A DNA stretch of 8,869 bases from Pseudomonadota bacterium (GCA_023442085.1 JAEZMT010000026.1:1-8869); one strand, 5' to 3'; numbered from the stretch's first letter, positions 1 to 6,084 are shown. The notes: generated from the letters alone by a model not told the origin. Numbers and translations: made by a program.

Positions 1-341
1 TCATGGTGATGAACTACGGGGCGGAGAACGATTCCGGCGACATGGGCCAGGACGCCATCGACGCGGCGGAAGCCACCATCGCCCAGCTCGAAGCCCTCGG
101 CATCGATGCCAAGGTGGGCATCACGCCCATGATCGGCATCAACGACGTGCGCAGCGAGGTGTTCAGCCTTGAGGACGCGCAGCAGCTGGTGGATTATGCG
201 GACGGCAACGACCACATCGCGTCCATCGCCATGTGGTCCCTCGGCCGCGACCATGGCGACGCGCCGGGCCATCTGACCAACGACAGCAGCGGCGTGGCCC
301 AGCATGACTGGGACTTCGCCAAAATCTTCGCGACGGTCTGA
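1..341 (+). CDS. C-terminal part of a GH18 chitinase-like glycoside hydrolase (5' end outside window)
   Basis: This is the last ~113 residues of a gene that starts upstream; the Met at position 3 is probably internal. The fragment begins with MVMNYG, which fits the strand-6 motif (M-x-M-D/N-Y-G) of GH18 TIM barrels. Next come MGQDAIDAAEAT, KVGITPMIGIND and a VFSLEDAQQL helix, and then IASIAMWSLGRD, where the Trp corresponds to the conserved strand-8 Trp lining the sugar-binding cleft. This order is typical of the secreted bacterial chitinase D-like branch of GH18. The catalytic DxxDxDxE motif, any signal peptide and any carbohydrate-binding module would lie upstream and cannot be checked. The likely role is hydrolysis of chitin or another beta-1,4-GlcNAc polymer outside the cytoplasm. 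Some GH18 proteins are inactive lectins, so activity is unproven. The gene converges on the regulator gene with a 21-bp gap. Confidence 0.8.
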   Translation, partial: MVMNYGAENDSGDMGQDAIDAAEATIAQLEALGIDAKVGITPMIGINDVRSEVFSLEDAQQLVDYADGNDHIASIAMWSLGRDHGDAPGHLTNDSSGVAQHDWDFAKIFATV

Positions 342-362
342 TCTTCGTGCGGAACGCGCGGT

Positions 363-1412
363 CTAAGGCGTCTCGAACACCCGCCCCTCGCCATCGTCCG
401 CGCCCGGCCCGGGGCGCGGCACCGCCGTGCGGCGGAAGGCGGCGGGGGTTGCGCCGAAGCGGGCCTTGAAGGCGCGGCCGAAATGGGAGCCGTCGGCAAA
501 CCCGAGGTCGGCGGCGATGCGGGCGGCGGAAAAGCGCGTGTTGGCCAGCATCCACCGCGCATGGCGCAGCCTGAGCGCGAGATAACTCTCCTGCGGGCTC
601 TCATTGAGGCGATCGGCGAACAGCCGCTCCAATTGGCGCACGCTCAGCCCCAGCGCATCGGCGATGGCGGCGATGGCGAGCGGCTCGGCGAGGTTCTGCT
701 CCATCAACAGCAGCGCGCGGGAGACGCGGGCATCGTCCACCGTGCCTTCCGCGAGGCGCGGCGCCGGCTGGGCGCTCTCGGCGGCGCGGGGGCGGTCGAT
801 GAGGAGGATGTTGAGCGCCTTCTGGGCCGTGGCGGCGCCCAGATGCTCGGTGACGAGGCGGGCGGCAAGGTCCGCGACGCCCGCCCCGCCCGAGCAGGTG
901 ATGCGGTCGCCATCCACCACGAACAATTGGTCCGCCACCGGCACGAGGGTGGGGAATTCGTCGAGAAAATCGCGGTAGTGATACCAGCTCACGCAGCATT
1001 TGCGCTGCGCCATCAACCCCAGCCGGCAGAGCAGGAACGAGCCGGTGCAGACGCCGATGAGCGGCACGCCCGCCGCCGCCGCGCGCTTCAGATAATCCCC
1101 GAGCGGATCGGCCTGCGCCGGCACCCCGCGCAGCAGGCCGCCCACCGCGACGATGTAGTCGAACGCGCGCGGGTCCAGCAGTTCTGAGGTGGGCTGGATG
1201 TCGATGCCGCAGGAGGAGCGCGCCGGCCGCAGGCGGGGGCTCATCACCTGCCACGAGCAGTCGATGGGGCGGGATCGGTCGCCCTTGTCGGCGGCGAGGC
1301 GCAGCACGTCCACGAAGCTGGAGAAGGCTGTCAGCGTGAAGTTCGGCAGGAGCACGAACCCCACCCTGAGCTTGGCGGACGGCGTGGCGCGGGCGGAGAA
1401 AACGTGTCGCAT
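363..1412 (-). CDS. GlxA-family AraC-type transcriptional regulator (DJ-1/PfpI-like domain + AraC HTH)
   Basis: From the chosen ATG at 1412 the product is 349 residues. An ATG 54 bp further upstream (1466) is also in frame. I prefer 1412 because homologues begin roughly 15 residues before the RVGFVLLPNFTL strand and a GGAA lies just before it. Residues ~15-190 form a class-I glutamine amidotransferase-like (DJ-1/PfpI) domain with the nucleophile-elbow segment GVCTGSF (Cys122). The following T-x-H-W-type segment reads CVSWYHY, so the usual His is absent. Residues ~232-328 are an AraC/XylS DNA-binding domain with two helix-turn-helices (around IAAIADALGLSVRQLERLF and IAADLGFADGSHFGRAFK) and the closing FGATPAAFRR. 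Relatives in this family (ArgR, GbdR, CdhR, SouR of Pseudomonas) control amino-acid and quaternary-amine catabolism. Divergence from the serine dehydratase gene suggests it controls that gene, but the effector is unknown. Confidence 0.9.
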   Translation of the reverse strand: MRHVFSARATPSAKLRVGFVLLPNFTLTAFSSFVDVLRLAADKGDRSRPIDCSWQVMSPRLRPARSSCGIDIQPTSELLDPRAFDYIVAVGGLLRGVPAQADPLGDYLKRAAAAGVPLIGVCTGSFLLCRLGLMAQRKCCVSWYHYRDFLDEFPTLVPVADQLFVVDGDRITCSGGAGVADLAARLVTEHLGAATAQKALNILLIDRPRAAESAQPAPRLAEGTVDDARVSRALLLMEQNLAEPLAIAAIADALGLSVRQLERLFADRLNESPQESYLALRLRHARWMLANTRFSAARIAADLGFADGSHFGRAFKARFGATPAAFRRTAVPRPGPGADDGEGRVFETP

Positions 1413-1562
1413 CTGTTCCAGACGAAAGTCGCAAGGGGACGAGCGGTCGCCCCCGCCGGCCAGCATGATGGAGCTTCGCCCCGGTGGCTGAACGGGTCAA
1501 GACAGGCGCGACAAGTCCTTGGGATACCGATAGAACAAGATCGCCGCCCCTGGAGGGACCGG
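1413..1562. promoter_or_regulatory. Divergent intergenic control region between the GlxA-type regulator and sdaA
   Basis: This 150-bp stretch must carry promoters for both divergent genes. I see no convincing sigma70 pair. The nearest candidate on the minus strand is TTGACC (1500-1495), with no good -10 partner. GTCGC occurs at 1428-1432 and 1446-1450, and also at 1406-1410 across the regulator start. It occurs once inverted, as GCGAC, at 1508-1512. Such spaced half-sites could be operators for the AraC-type regulator, but the copy number is small. A strong Shine-Dalgarno, GGAGGG (1552-1557), sits 5 nt before the sdaA ATG. Confidence 0.45.
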
Positions 1563-2909
1563 ATGACCAGCGTGTTCGACCTGTTCAAGATCGGCATCGG
1601 GCCGTCCTCGTCCCACACGGTCGGCCCCATGGTGGCGGCGCGCCGCTTCCGGGAGGCGCTGCCCGCCGGCACCCGTCGCATCACCGCCGAGCTGTTCGGC
1701 TCGCTGGCCTGGACCGGCAAGGGCCACGGCTCCGACCGCGCCATAGCGCTGGGCCTCATGGGCGCCCGCCCTGAGACGCTGGACCCGGACGACGTGCCGG
1801 CGCTGGTCGCGCGGCTCACCATCCGCAAGTCCATCGAAGTGGCGGGCGGGCGCATCGCCTTCGACCCCGAGGCCGATCTCATCTTCGATTTCGACACGCT
1901 GATGCCGCTGCACTCCAACGCCATGCGCTTTCGCGCCTATGGCGAAGACGGCGCCCTCATCGACGAACAGGTCTTCTATTCCATCGGCGGCGGCTTCGTG
2001 GTGGCGGAGGGAGAGGCGCGCGAGCCGGAGGCGGTTGAGGTGCCCCACCCGTTCGCCACGGCCTCCGAGCTTCTCTCCGCCTGCGCCCGCACCGGGCTTT
2101 CCATCGCCGGGCTCCAGTTGGCGAACGAATGCGCGCTGCGCCCCGTGGAAGACGTGGAGGAGAGGCTGGACGCGCTGCTCGCCGCCATGTTCGCCTCCAT
2201 CGATCGCGGCCTCGCGCAGGAGGGCACCCTGCCCGGCCGGCTGCGGGTGCGGCGGCGGGCCAAGGCCATCCGCGACCAGCTTGAGGCGGACCGCCAAGCC
2301 AACCGCCGTCCGCCGCACGAGATCATGGATTGGGTCTCCGTCTTCGCCATGGCGGTGAACGAGGAGAATGCGGCGGGCGGGCGCATCGTCACCGCCCCCA
2401 CCAATGGCGCGGCGGGCATCGTGCCGGCGGTGCTGCGCTATGTGCGCGACATCTGCCCGGACACCACCCACGCCCAGCTCCGCGACTTCCTGCTGACGGC
2501 GGCGGCAGTGGGGGCGCTCATCAAGCGCAACGCCTCCATCTCCGGCGCGGAGGTGGGCTGCCAGGGCGAGGTGGGCTCGGCCGCCGCCATGGCCGCGGCG
2601 GGGCTCGCCTGCGTCCTCGGGGCGAGCCCGGCGCAGATCGAGAATGCCGCCGAGATTGCCATGGAGCATCATCTCGGCATGACGTGCGATCCCATCGGCG
2701 GGCTGGTGCAGATCCCCTGCATCGAGCGCAACGCCTTCGGCGCCAACAAGGCCATCGCCGCCGCCTCCCTCGCGATGCGGGGCGACGGGGTGCACCTCGT
2801 CTCGCTGGATCAGGTCATCGAGACCATGCGCCAGACGGGAGCGGACATGCAGTCGAAATACAAGGAGACCTCGCAAGGTGGCCTCGCGGTAAACGTGCCG
2901 GAGTGCTGA
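1563..2909 (+). CDS. sdaA: L-serine ammonia-lyase (L-serine dehydratase), single-chain 4Fe-4S type
   Basis: The product is 448 residues, close to E. coli SdaA. It deaminates L-serine to pyruvate and ammonia in the cytosol with an oxygen-sensitive [4Fe-4S] cluster. The start is fixed by GGAGGG five bases upstream and by the canonical opening SVFDLFKIGIGPSSSHTVGP (the GPSSSHT motif is at residues 13-19). The N-terminal beta domain is followed by the alpha domain, with NGAAGIVPAVL (from N281), ISGAEVGCQGEVGSA, and MTCDPIGGLVQIPC near the end. Cys333, Cys375 and Cys386 fit the three cluster ligands. The last residue, Cys448, fits the C-terminal 'tail-in-mouth' cysteine described for the Legionella enzyme. 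All four are offset by 10 from the positions I recall for that enzyme (343, 385, 396, 458). The divergent GlxA-type regulator is a plausible controller. The role is serine catabolism, possibly downstream of glycine or betaine breakdown (inferred). Confidence 0.97.
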   Translation: MTSVFDLFKIGIGPSSSHTVGPMVAARRFREALPAGTRRITAELFGSLAWTGKGHGSDRAIALGLMGARPETLDPDDVPALVARLTIRKSIEVAGGRIAFDPEADLIFDFDTLMPLHSNAMRFRAYGEDGALIDEQVFYSIGGGFVVAEGEAREPEAVEVPHPFATASELLSACARTGLSIAGLQLANECALRPVEDVEERLDALLAAMFASIDRGLAQEGTLPGRLRVRRRAKAIRDQLEADRQANRRPPHEIMDWVSVFAMAVNEENAAGGRIVTAPTNGAAGIVPAVLRYVRDICPDTTHAQLRDFLLTAAAVGALIKRNASISGAEVGCQGEVGSAAAMAAAGLACVLGASPAQIENAAEIAMEHHLGMTCDPIGGLVQIPCIERNAFGANKAIAAASLAMRGDGVHLVSLDQVIETMRQTGADMQSKYKETSQGGLAVNVPEC

Positions 2910-2920
2910 AGGGGCAATGC

Positions 2921-3020
2921 ATCCCGGCCGACTGCAACGAAGCGCGGCGCAGTGGAAGGAGAGCCGGGATCCAGCGCAGGAGCCCCCGCGCAGCGGGGCG
3001 AGACCCGAGGGTGGTGAGCT
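2921..3020. repeat. Palindromic intergenic element downstream of sdaA
   Basis: The first block is an 8-bp perfect inverted repeat, ATCCCGGC (2921-2928) and GCCGGGAT (2963-2970), separated by 34 nt. It is followed at once by a second hairpin, CCCCGC (2984-2989), loop GCA, GCGGGG (2993-2998). The sequence has the look of dispersed palindromic repeats common in Hyphomicrobiales intergenic DNA (CCGGGAT next to CCAGCGC), but copy number cannot be seen from one window. It begins 12 bp after the sdaA stop codon and could also act as a transcript 3' end, though no T-run follows. The whole sdaA-amidase gap (2910-3178) carries no convincing gene. Confidence 0.5.
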
Positions 3021-3113
3021 AAAGAAGCGCCTTCGGCGGTCTCTTGCGCTGGGCTCCGGCTCGCACTCCGCTGCGCTGCATGCGTCCGGAGCACGAGGGC
3101 GGCTCTCTGTGCC

Positions 3114-3150
3114 CCACCATTGCCTCCGCCGCCTGCCTTGCGCATGGTGG
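3114..3150. repeat. Inverted repeat just upstream of the amidase start
   Basis: CCACCAT (3114-3120) and ATGGTGG (3144-3150) form a perfect 7-bp inverted repeat with a 23-nt spacer. It ends 28 bp before the chosen amidase start, where it could be an operator or a leader hairpin. It could equally be chance in GC-rich DNA. Confidence 0.3.
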
Positions 3151-3178
3151 CGGCCCTTCGATGCCGCAGAGTGAGCGT

Positions 3179-4453
3179 ATGAGCCTGCCGTCCCCCCTGT
3201 CCGCCCGTGATCTCGCCCACGCCATCCGTTCCGGCCACACGACGCCGGAAGCTGTGCTCGAACAGGTCGCGGAGGCGATCGCCGCGCGGGAAGGCGAGGT
3301 AGGCGCGTTCGTCACCCTCGCGCTCGACGAAGCCCGCGCCGCCGCGCGTGCGCCGGGCCTTGCCGCGCTGCCGCTCGCCGGCCTGCCGGTGGGGGTGAAG
3401 GACATCATCGACACCCGCGACATGCCCACGGCCTACGGCAGCCCCATCTATGACGGCTACCGTCCGCGCACGGACGCACCGGTGGTGGCGATGACGCGCC
3501 GGGCCGGCGGCCTCGTCTTGGGCAAGACCGAGACCACCGAATTCGCCTTCCTGGAGCCGGCGCGCACCCGCAACCCGCACCACCTCGGCTTCTCGCCCGG
3601 CGGCTCCTCGGCCGGGTCGGCGGCGGCGGTGGCGGCGGGGATGCTGCCGCTGGCGCTCGGCACCCAGACCGGCGGCTCGGTGATCCGCCCGGCCGCCTTC
3701 TGCGGCGTCACCGGCTACAAGCCCACCTTCCGTTTGCTGCCGACGCTGGGCATGAAGACCTTCTCCTGGCACCTCGACACGATCGGCCTGTTCGGCGCGC
3801 GGGTGCGCGACGTGGCCTTCGCGGCCGACGCCATCGCCGGACGCGGCCTCGACATCGGCGAAGAGACCGCCGTCGCGCCCCGCATCGCCATCGTGCGCAC
3901 CGCCCGCGAGAGCGCCGCCTCGCCCGATGCCCACGCGGCGCTGGAGGCCGCCGCCCGCGCCGCGGAGGCGAAGGGCGCGCGCATCTTCGATCTGGAGCTG
4001 CCTGAAGCGCTGGAGGCGGCCGATGCCATTCACGGCACGGTGCAGGATTTCGAGGCCGCGCTCGCCCTCGGCGACGAACTCACCTATGACGCCGACCGCC
4101 TCTCCCCGCTGCTGCGCGGCCATCTGGAGGCTGCCCGCACCATCCCGCCCGACCTTTATGACGGCGCCCGACGGACCGCGAAACGGGCGCGGCACGCGCT
4201 GGGCGATGTGTTCGCGGAAGTGGACGCGCTCCTCACCTTCTCAGCCCCCGGTCCGGCGCCGGAAGGATTCGCCACCACGGGCTCGGCCATCTTCAACCGG
4301 CTGTGGACCCTGATGGGCTGCCCGGCGATCAATGTGGCGGGCCTTTCCGCCGCCAACGGCATGCCCGTGGGCGTTCAGGTTGTCGGGCGTTTTGGCCGCG
4401 ACCGGCAGGCACTGGGCGTCGCGAACCTCGTGGAAGCCGCCATCGCGCCCTGA
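3179..4453 (+). CDS. Amidase-signature family hydrolase
   Basis: The product is 424 residues from the ATG at 3179. An in-frame ATG at 3161 would add six residues, and neither start has a strong Shine-Dalgarno (GAGTGAG lies before 3179). The Ser-cisSer-Lys triad of the amidase-signature family is visible: Lys74 in GVKDIIDT, Ser143 in GGSSAGSAAAVAAG, and the nucleophile Ser167 in GTQTGGSVIRPAAFCG. The 24-residue distance between the two serines matches fatty acid amide hydrolase. The C-terminal part includes the conserved GCPAIN and MPVGVQVVG segments. There is no signal peptide, so it acts in the cytosol on an amide bond. The substrate cannot be read from the sequence. GatA is unlikely because no gatB or gatC is adjacent. 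It lies 269 bp after sdaA, beyond a palindromic element, so it is probably not strictly co-transcribed with sdaA. Confidence 0.93.
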   Translation: MSLPSPLSARDLAHAIRSGHTTPEAVLEQVAEAIAAREGEVGAFVTLALDEARAAARAPGLAALPLAGLPVGVKDIIDTRDMPTAYGSPIYDGYRPRTDAPVVAMTRRAGGLVLGKTETTEFAFLEPARTRNPHHLGFSPGGSSAGSAAAVAAGMLPLALGTQTGGSVIRPAAFCGVTGYKPTFRLLPTLGMKTFSWHLDTIGLFGARVRDVAFAADAIAGRGLDIGEETAVAPRIAIVRTARESAASPDAHAALEAAARAAEAKGARIFDLELPEALEAADAIHGTVQDFEAALALGDELTYDADRLSPLLRGHLEAARTIPPDLYDGARRTAKRARHALGDVFAEVDALLTFSAPGPAPEGFATTGSAIFNRLWTLMGCPAINVAGLSAANGMPVGVQVVGRFGRDRQALGVANLVEAAIAP

Positions 4454-4527
4454 AATGCAGTATTCCACCGCCGCGTACCGTGCGCCGCAGCGGAAGGGAA
4501 AGCATAGAAGCGCGTTGCGCTTGACCC

Positions 4528-4582
4528 GTGCTGCACCGCGGAAAGTCATGCGCTGCAATAGATTGCAGCGGCGATGCAGCAC
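4528..4582. repeat. Nested inverted repeats (possible operator cluster or hairpin)
   Basis: The inner part is a perfect palindrome: CGCTGCAAT (4551-4559), AG, ATTGCAGCG (4562-4570). The outer arms are GTGCTGCACCGC (4528-4539) and GCGATGCAGCAC (4571-4582), which are complementary at 11 of 12 positions. The right outer arm abuts the inner palindrome; an 11-nt spacer separates the left one. The repeated CTGCA/TGCAG core suggests adjacent binding sites for a dimeric regulator, or a large RNA stem. It lies 75 bp after the amidase stop and 69 bp before the small ORF. TGC/GCA-rich palindromes are known for the PHA regulator PhaR, but linking that here is a guess. Confidence 0.6.
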
Positions 4583-4603
4583 AACTTACCTCTTTTCGCA
4601 GTC

Positions 4604-4627
4604 TGAGAGTTTGTTAAGCTTCTCTCA
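4604..4627. promoter_or_regulatory. Short inverted repeat before the small ORF
   Basis: TGAGAG (4604-4609) and CTCTCA (4622-4627) flank an AT-richer 12-nt core in otherwise GC-rich DNA, 24 bp upstream of the small ORF start. It may be an operator or part of a promoter. I could not assign clear -35 and -10 boxes. Confidence 0.3.
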
Positions 4628-4650
4628 AGATCGACCCTGCGAGGCACAAG

Positions 4651-4734
4651 GTGACATTCGGCCATCTCCTCACCGTGATCGAGACGTGCGCGGCCTTCGG
4701 CTTCGTCGGCGCTGTGCTGCTCGGTCTGGTCTGA
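4651..4734 (+). CDS. Candidate 27-residue hydrophobic small protein
   Basis: A GTG start is preceded by GAGG (4641-4644) at a 6-nt spacing, and the frame closes with TGA after 27 residues. Apart from one His and one Glu the peptide is uncharged. Residues ~8-27 (VIETCAAFGFVGAVLLGLV) could form one membrane span with small Gly/Ala residues. Third codon positions are G or C in 23 of 27 sense codons, as in real genes here, although the local background is also GC-rich. It is isolated, with inverted repeats upstream and a strong hairpin terminator starting 62 bp after the stop, which together look like a monocistronic unit. I do not recognise a family. It could be a small membrane protein that modulates a transporter or sensor, or a chance ORF inside a small RNA. 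Confidence 0.5.
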   Translation: MTFGHLLTVIETCAAFGFVGAVLLGLV

Positions 4735-4795
4735 GGTTCGGACCCGCCACCGCCCTCGGGGACCCGAGAATATCAAGAACCGAGGTCCGGTCGAT

Positions 4796-4836
4796 CGAGG
4801 GCGCCGGGGAGCCAGCCTCCCCGGCGCCGCTCGTTT
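4796..4836 (+). terminator. Strong GC-rich hairpin, probable intrinsic terminator of the small ORF unit
   Basis: A 12-bp perfect stem, GGCGCCGGGGAG (4800-4811) and CTCCCCGGCGCC (4817-4828), encloses the 5-nt loop CCAGC. It extends by CGAG/CTCG (4796-4799 with 4830-4833, one bulged G) and is followed by TTT. The T-run is short but the stem is very stable. A smaller palindrome, CTCGGG-GA-CCCGAG (4755-4768), precedes it. It separates the small ORF from the phn operon. Confidence 0.7.
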
Positions 4837-4898
4837 CAGGGTCCGGACTCGCGGGCAGTCGCGCCACCGGATACCGCCTCCCCTTTAGGCCGCCCTTC

Positions 4899-4916
4899 AT
4901 GACACGCCTTTGACGG
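4899..4916 (-). promoter_or_regulatory. Possible Pho box (PhoB site)
   Basis: Read on the minus strand, the site is CCGTCAA, AGGC, GTGTCAT. These are two 7-bp half-sites at the 11-bp period of the PhoB consensus (CTGTCAT N4 CTGTCAC), matching 5 of 7 and 6 of 7 positions by position-specific comparison with CTGTCAT. It is 270 bp upstream of phnC and in the reverse orientation, which weakens the case. Phosphate-starvation control of phn/pho transporters by PhoB is well established in rhizobia. Confidence 0.3.
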
Positions 4917-5135
4917 CCCGCGCGGGTCCGGTGCGGCGCCGTCACAAACGGCCTGTCACACTGGCGCCGCCACTGCCGCGAGCTGATTGCGGCCGCGCGC
5001 CCGCGTCCCGTCCTTCCGCCATCGTCATATGGGTGTTGCGGAGCGACGCTATCGATGGGTCCGACGCGCCGGTGTGCGATCGGTCCGGGTCCGTCCCCCG
5101 CTCCACCGCCGGCCACTGGATCAAGACTGCGCTTC

Positions 5136-5162
5136 CGGCCGGCTTGCGGTGCGAGCCGGCCG
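5136..5162 (+). promoter_or_regulatory. Stem-loop in the phnC leader
   Basis: A perfect 9-bp stem, CGGCCGGCT (5136-5144) with AGCCGGCCG (5154-5162), encloses a 9-nt loop. It ends 11 nt before the GGGAG ribosome binding site (5174-5178). It could affect translation or stability of the phn message, and no T-run follows it. Confidence 0.45.
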
Positions 5163-5185
5163 TCGCGTGCTCTGGGAGCCTGCGG

Positions 5186-5998
5186 ATGCTGGTGATCGAG
5201 GGCCTTACCCGACGCTTCGGCGACAAGGAGGCCGTATCCAACGTGAATCTCGAGATCGGCCAGGGCGCCTTCGTCGGCGTCATCGGCCGCTCCGGCGCCG
5301 GCAAGTCCACTCTGCTGCGCATGGTGAACCGCCTGCAGGACCCCTCCTCCGGCCGCATCTCCTTCGACGGCCGCGACGTGACCGCCCTCAAGGGCCGGGC
5401 GCTGCGCGAGTGGCGCGCCGAGGCGGCGATGATCTTCCAGCAGTTCAACCTGGTCGGCCGGCTGGACGTGCTGACCAACGTGCTCATGGGCCGCCTCGCC
5501 ACGGTGCCCGCGTGGCGCGCCCTCACCAAGAGCTGGAGCGCGGATGACCGGGCCATCGCCCTCTCCGCCCTCGACCAGTTCGACATCGCCGCCCTCGCCG
5601 CGCAGCGTGCCGACAGTCTCTCCGGCGGCCAGCAGCAGCGCGTCGCCATCGCCCGCGCTTTGGCGCAGGAGCCGGCGCTGATCCTCGCCGACGAGCCCAT
5701 CGCCTCGCTCGACCCGCGCAACACCAAGATCGTGATGGACGCGCTTCTGCGCATCAACAAGCACTTCGGCATCACCGTGCTGTGCAACCTGCACTCGCTC
5801 GATCTCGCCCGCACCTATTGCGACCGCCTCGTGGGCATGGCGCAGGGCCGCGTGGTGTTCGACGGCGCCCCGGCGGCGCTGACCAATGCGGTGGCGCACG
5901 ACCTCTACGGCCTCGAGGCCGGCGAGGTGATGGACATGCCGGCCGGCCGGCCCGCCGCCGTCCAGGACGGCATCCCCGAAGCGGCCGCCCTCGCCTGA
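5186..5998 (+). CDS. phnC: Phosphonate/phosphate ABC transporter, ATP-binding protein PhnC
   Basis: The product is 270 residues, the usual PhnC length. The start is set by GGGAG (5174-5178), 7 nt before the ATG, and by the family opening MLVIEGLTRRFGDKEAV. All ABC ATPase motifs are intact: Walker A GRSGAGKST (34-42, Lys40), Q-loop IFQQFNLVGRL (Gln85/86), signature LSGGQQQRVAIARAL (from 145), Walker B LILADEP (Asp169, catalytic Glu170), D-loop SLDP, and switch His203 in CNLHSLDLA. IFQQFNLVGRLDVLTNVL is characteristic of PhnC among ABC ATPases. The protein sits at the cytoplasmic face and powers import through PhnE1/PhnE2. The last ~20 residues form a loose Ala/Pro-rich tail. It is first in the operon; phnD follows after 86 bp. 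Confidence 0.96.
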   Translation: MLVIEGLTRRFGDKEAVSNVNLEIGQGAFVGVIGRSGAGKSTLLRMVNRLQDPSSGRISFDGRDVTALKGRALREWRAEAAMIFQQFNLVGRLDVLTNVLMGRLATVPAWRALTKSWSADDRAIALSALDQFDIAALAAQRADSLSGGQQQRVAIARALAQEPALILADEPIASLDPRNTKIVMDALLRINKHFGITVLCNLHSLDLARTYCDRLVGMAQGRVVFDGAPAALTNAVAHDLYGLEAGEVMDMPAGRPAAVQDGIPEAAALA

Positions 5999-6018
5999 GC
6001 GCGCGCCTCCCGCGCCGA

Positions 6019-6032
6019 CCCGCGATCGCGGG
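6019..6032. repeat. Palindrome in the phnC-phnD gap
   Basis: CCCGCGATCGCGGG is a perfect 14-bp palindrome, which as RNA would be a 5-bp CCCGC/GCGGG stem with a GATC loop. It lies in the 86-bp gap, 21 bp after the phnC stop and 52 bp before phnD. It may protect the phnD message or mark a processing site. No T-run makes it a terminator. Confidence 0.4.
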
Positions 6033-6084
6033 CCGGCCGCATCGCCTTGTTCACATTCGATTTCGTCCGACAGGAGCACCAGAC

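Larger units (their letters stand above)
4837..5185 (+). promoter_or_regulatory. Upstream control region of the phn operon
   Basis: This ~350-bp stretch has no gene I can support. It probably holds the operon promoter. Two items stand out in it, a Pho-box-like direct repeat and a stem-loop near the phnC ribosome binding site; both are listed separately. CCGTCAC (4939-4945) and CTGTCAC (4953-4959) also resemble Pho half-sites, but they are 14 bp apart instead of 11. I found no reliable -35/-10 pair. Confidence 0.45.

Noticed and set aside
1497..2876. Long open frame (459 codons) on the minus strand opposite sdaA
   Set aside because: It is the antisense shadow of a GC-rich gene. The translation is rich in His, Arg, Gly and Asp with no recognisable domain, while the plus-strand frame is a textbook serine dehydratase.
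2917..3174. 85-codon plus-strand ORF in the sdaA-amidase gap
   Set aside because: No convincing ribosome binding site, it runs through the hairpin repeats, and the translation is low-complexity Arg/Pro/Ser.
3044..3178. In-frame N-terminal extension of the amidase
   Set aside because: The extra residues are an unconserved-looking stretch over an intergenic inverted repeat, and the amidase fold begins at the LSARDLAHAIRSG helix just after 3179.
2810..4195. Long open frame (461 codons) on the minus strand across the sdaA end, the repeat and the amidase
   Set aside because: It lies mostly antisense to the amidase, crosses two genes and a repeat, and has a low-complexity Arg/Gly-rich translation. 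It is a composition artefact.
4521..4549. TTGACC (4521-4526) as a -35 box for the small ORF
   Set aside because: The hexamer at the correct spacing (AGTCAT, 4544-4549) is a poor -10 match.
4840..5095. Several GGTCCG copies upstream of phnC
   Set aside because: Irregular spacing, and the hexamer is GC-rich, so multiple copies are expected in this background.
4910..5185. In-frame N-terminal extension of PhnC
   Set aside because: The extra ~92 residues resemble no ABC ATPase extension, and a good Shine-Dalgarno plus the family-typical MLVIEGL start lie at 5186.
4670..6079. Long open frame (469 codons) on the minus strand opposite phnC
   Set aside because: It is antisense to an intact PhnC with all ABC motifs. 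No domain is visible in the translation.
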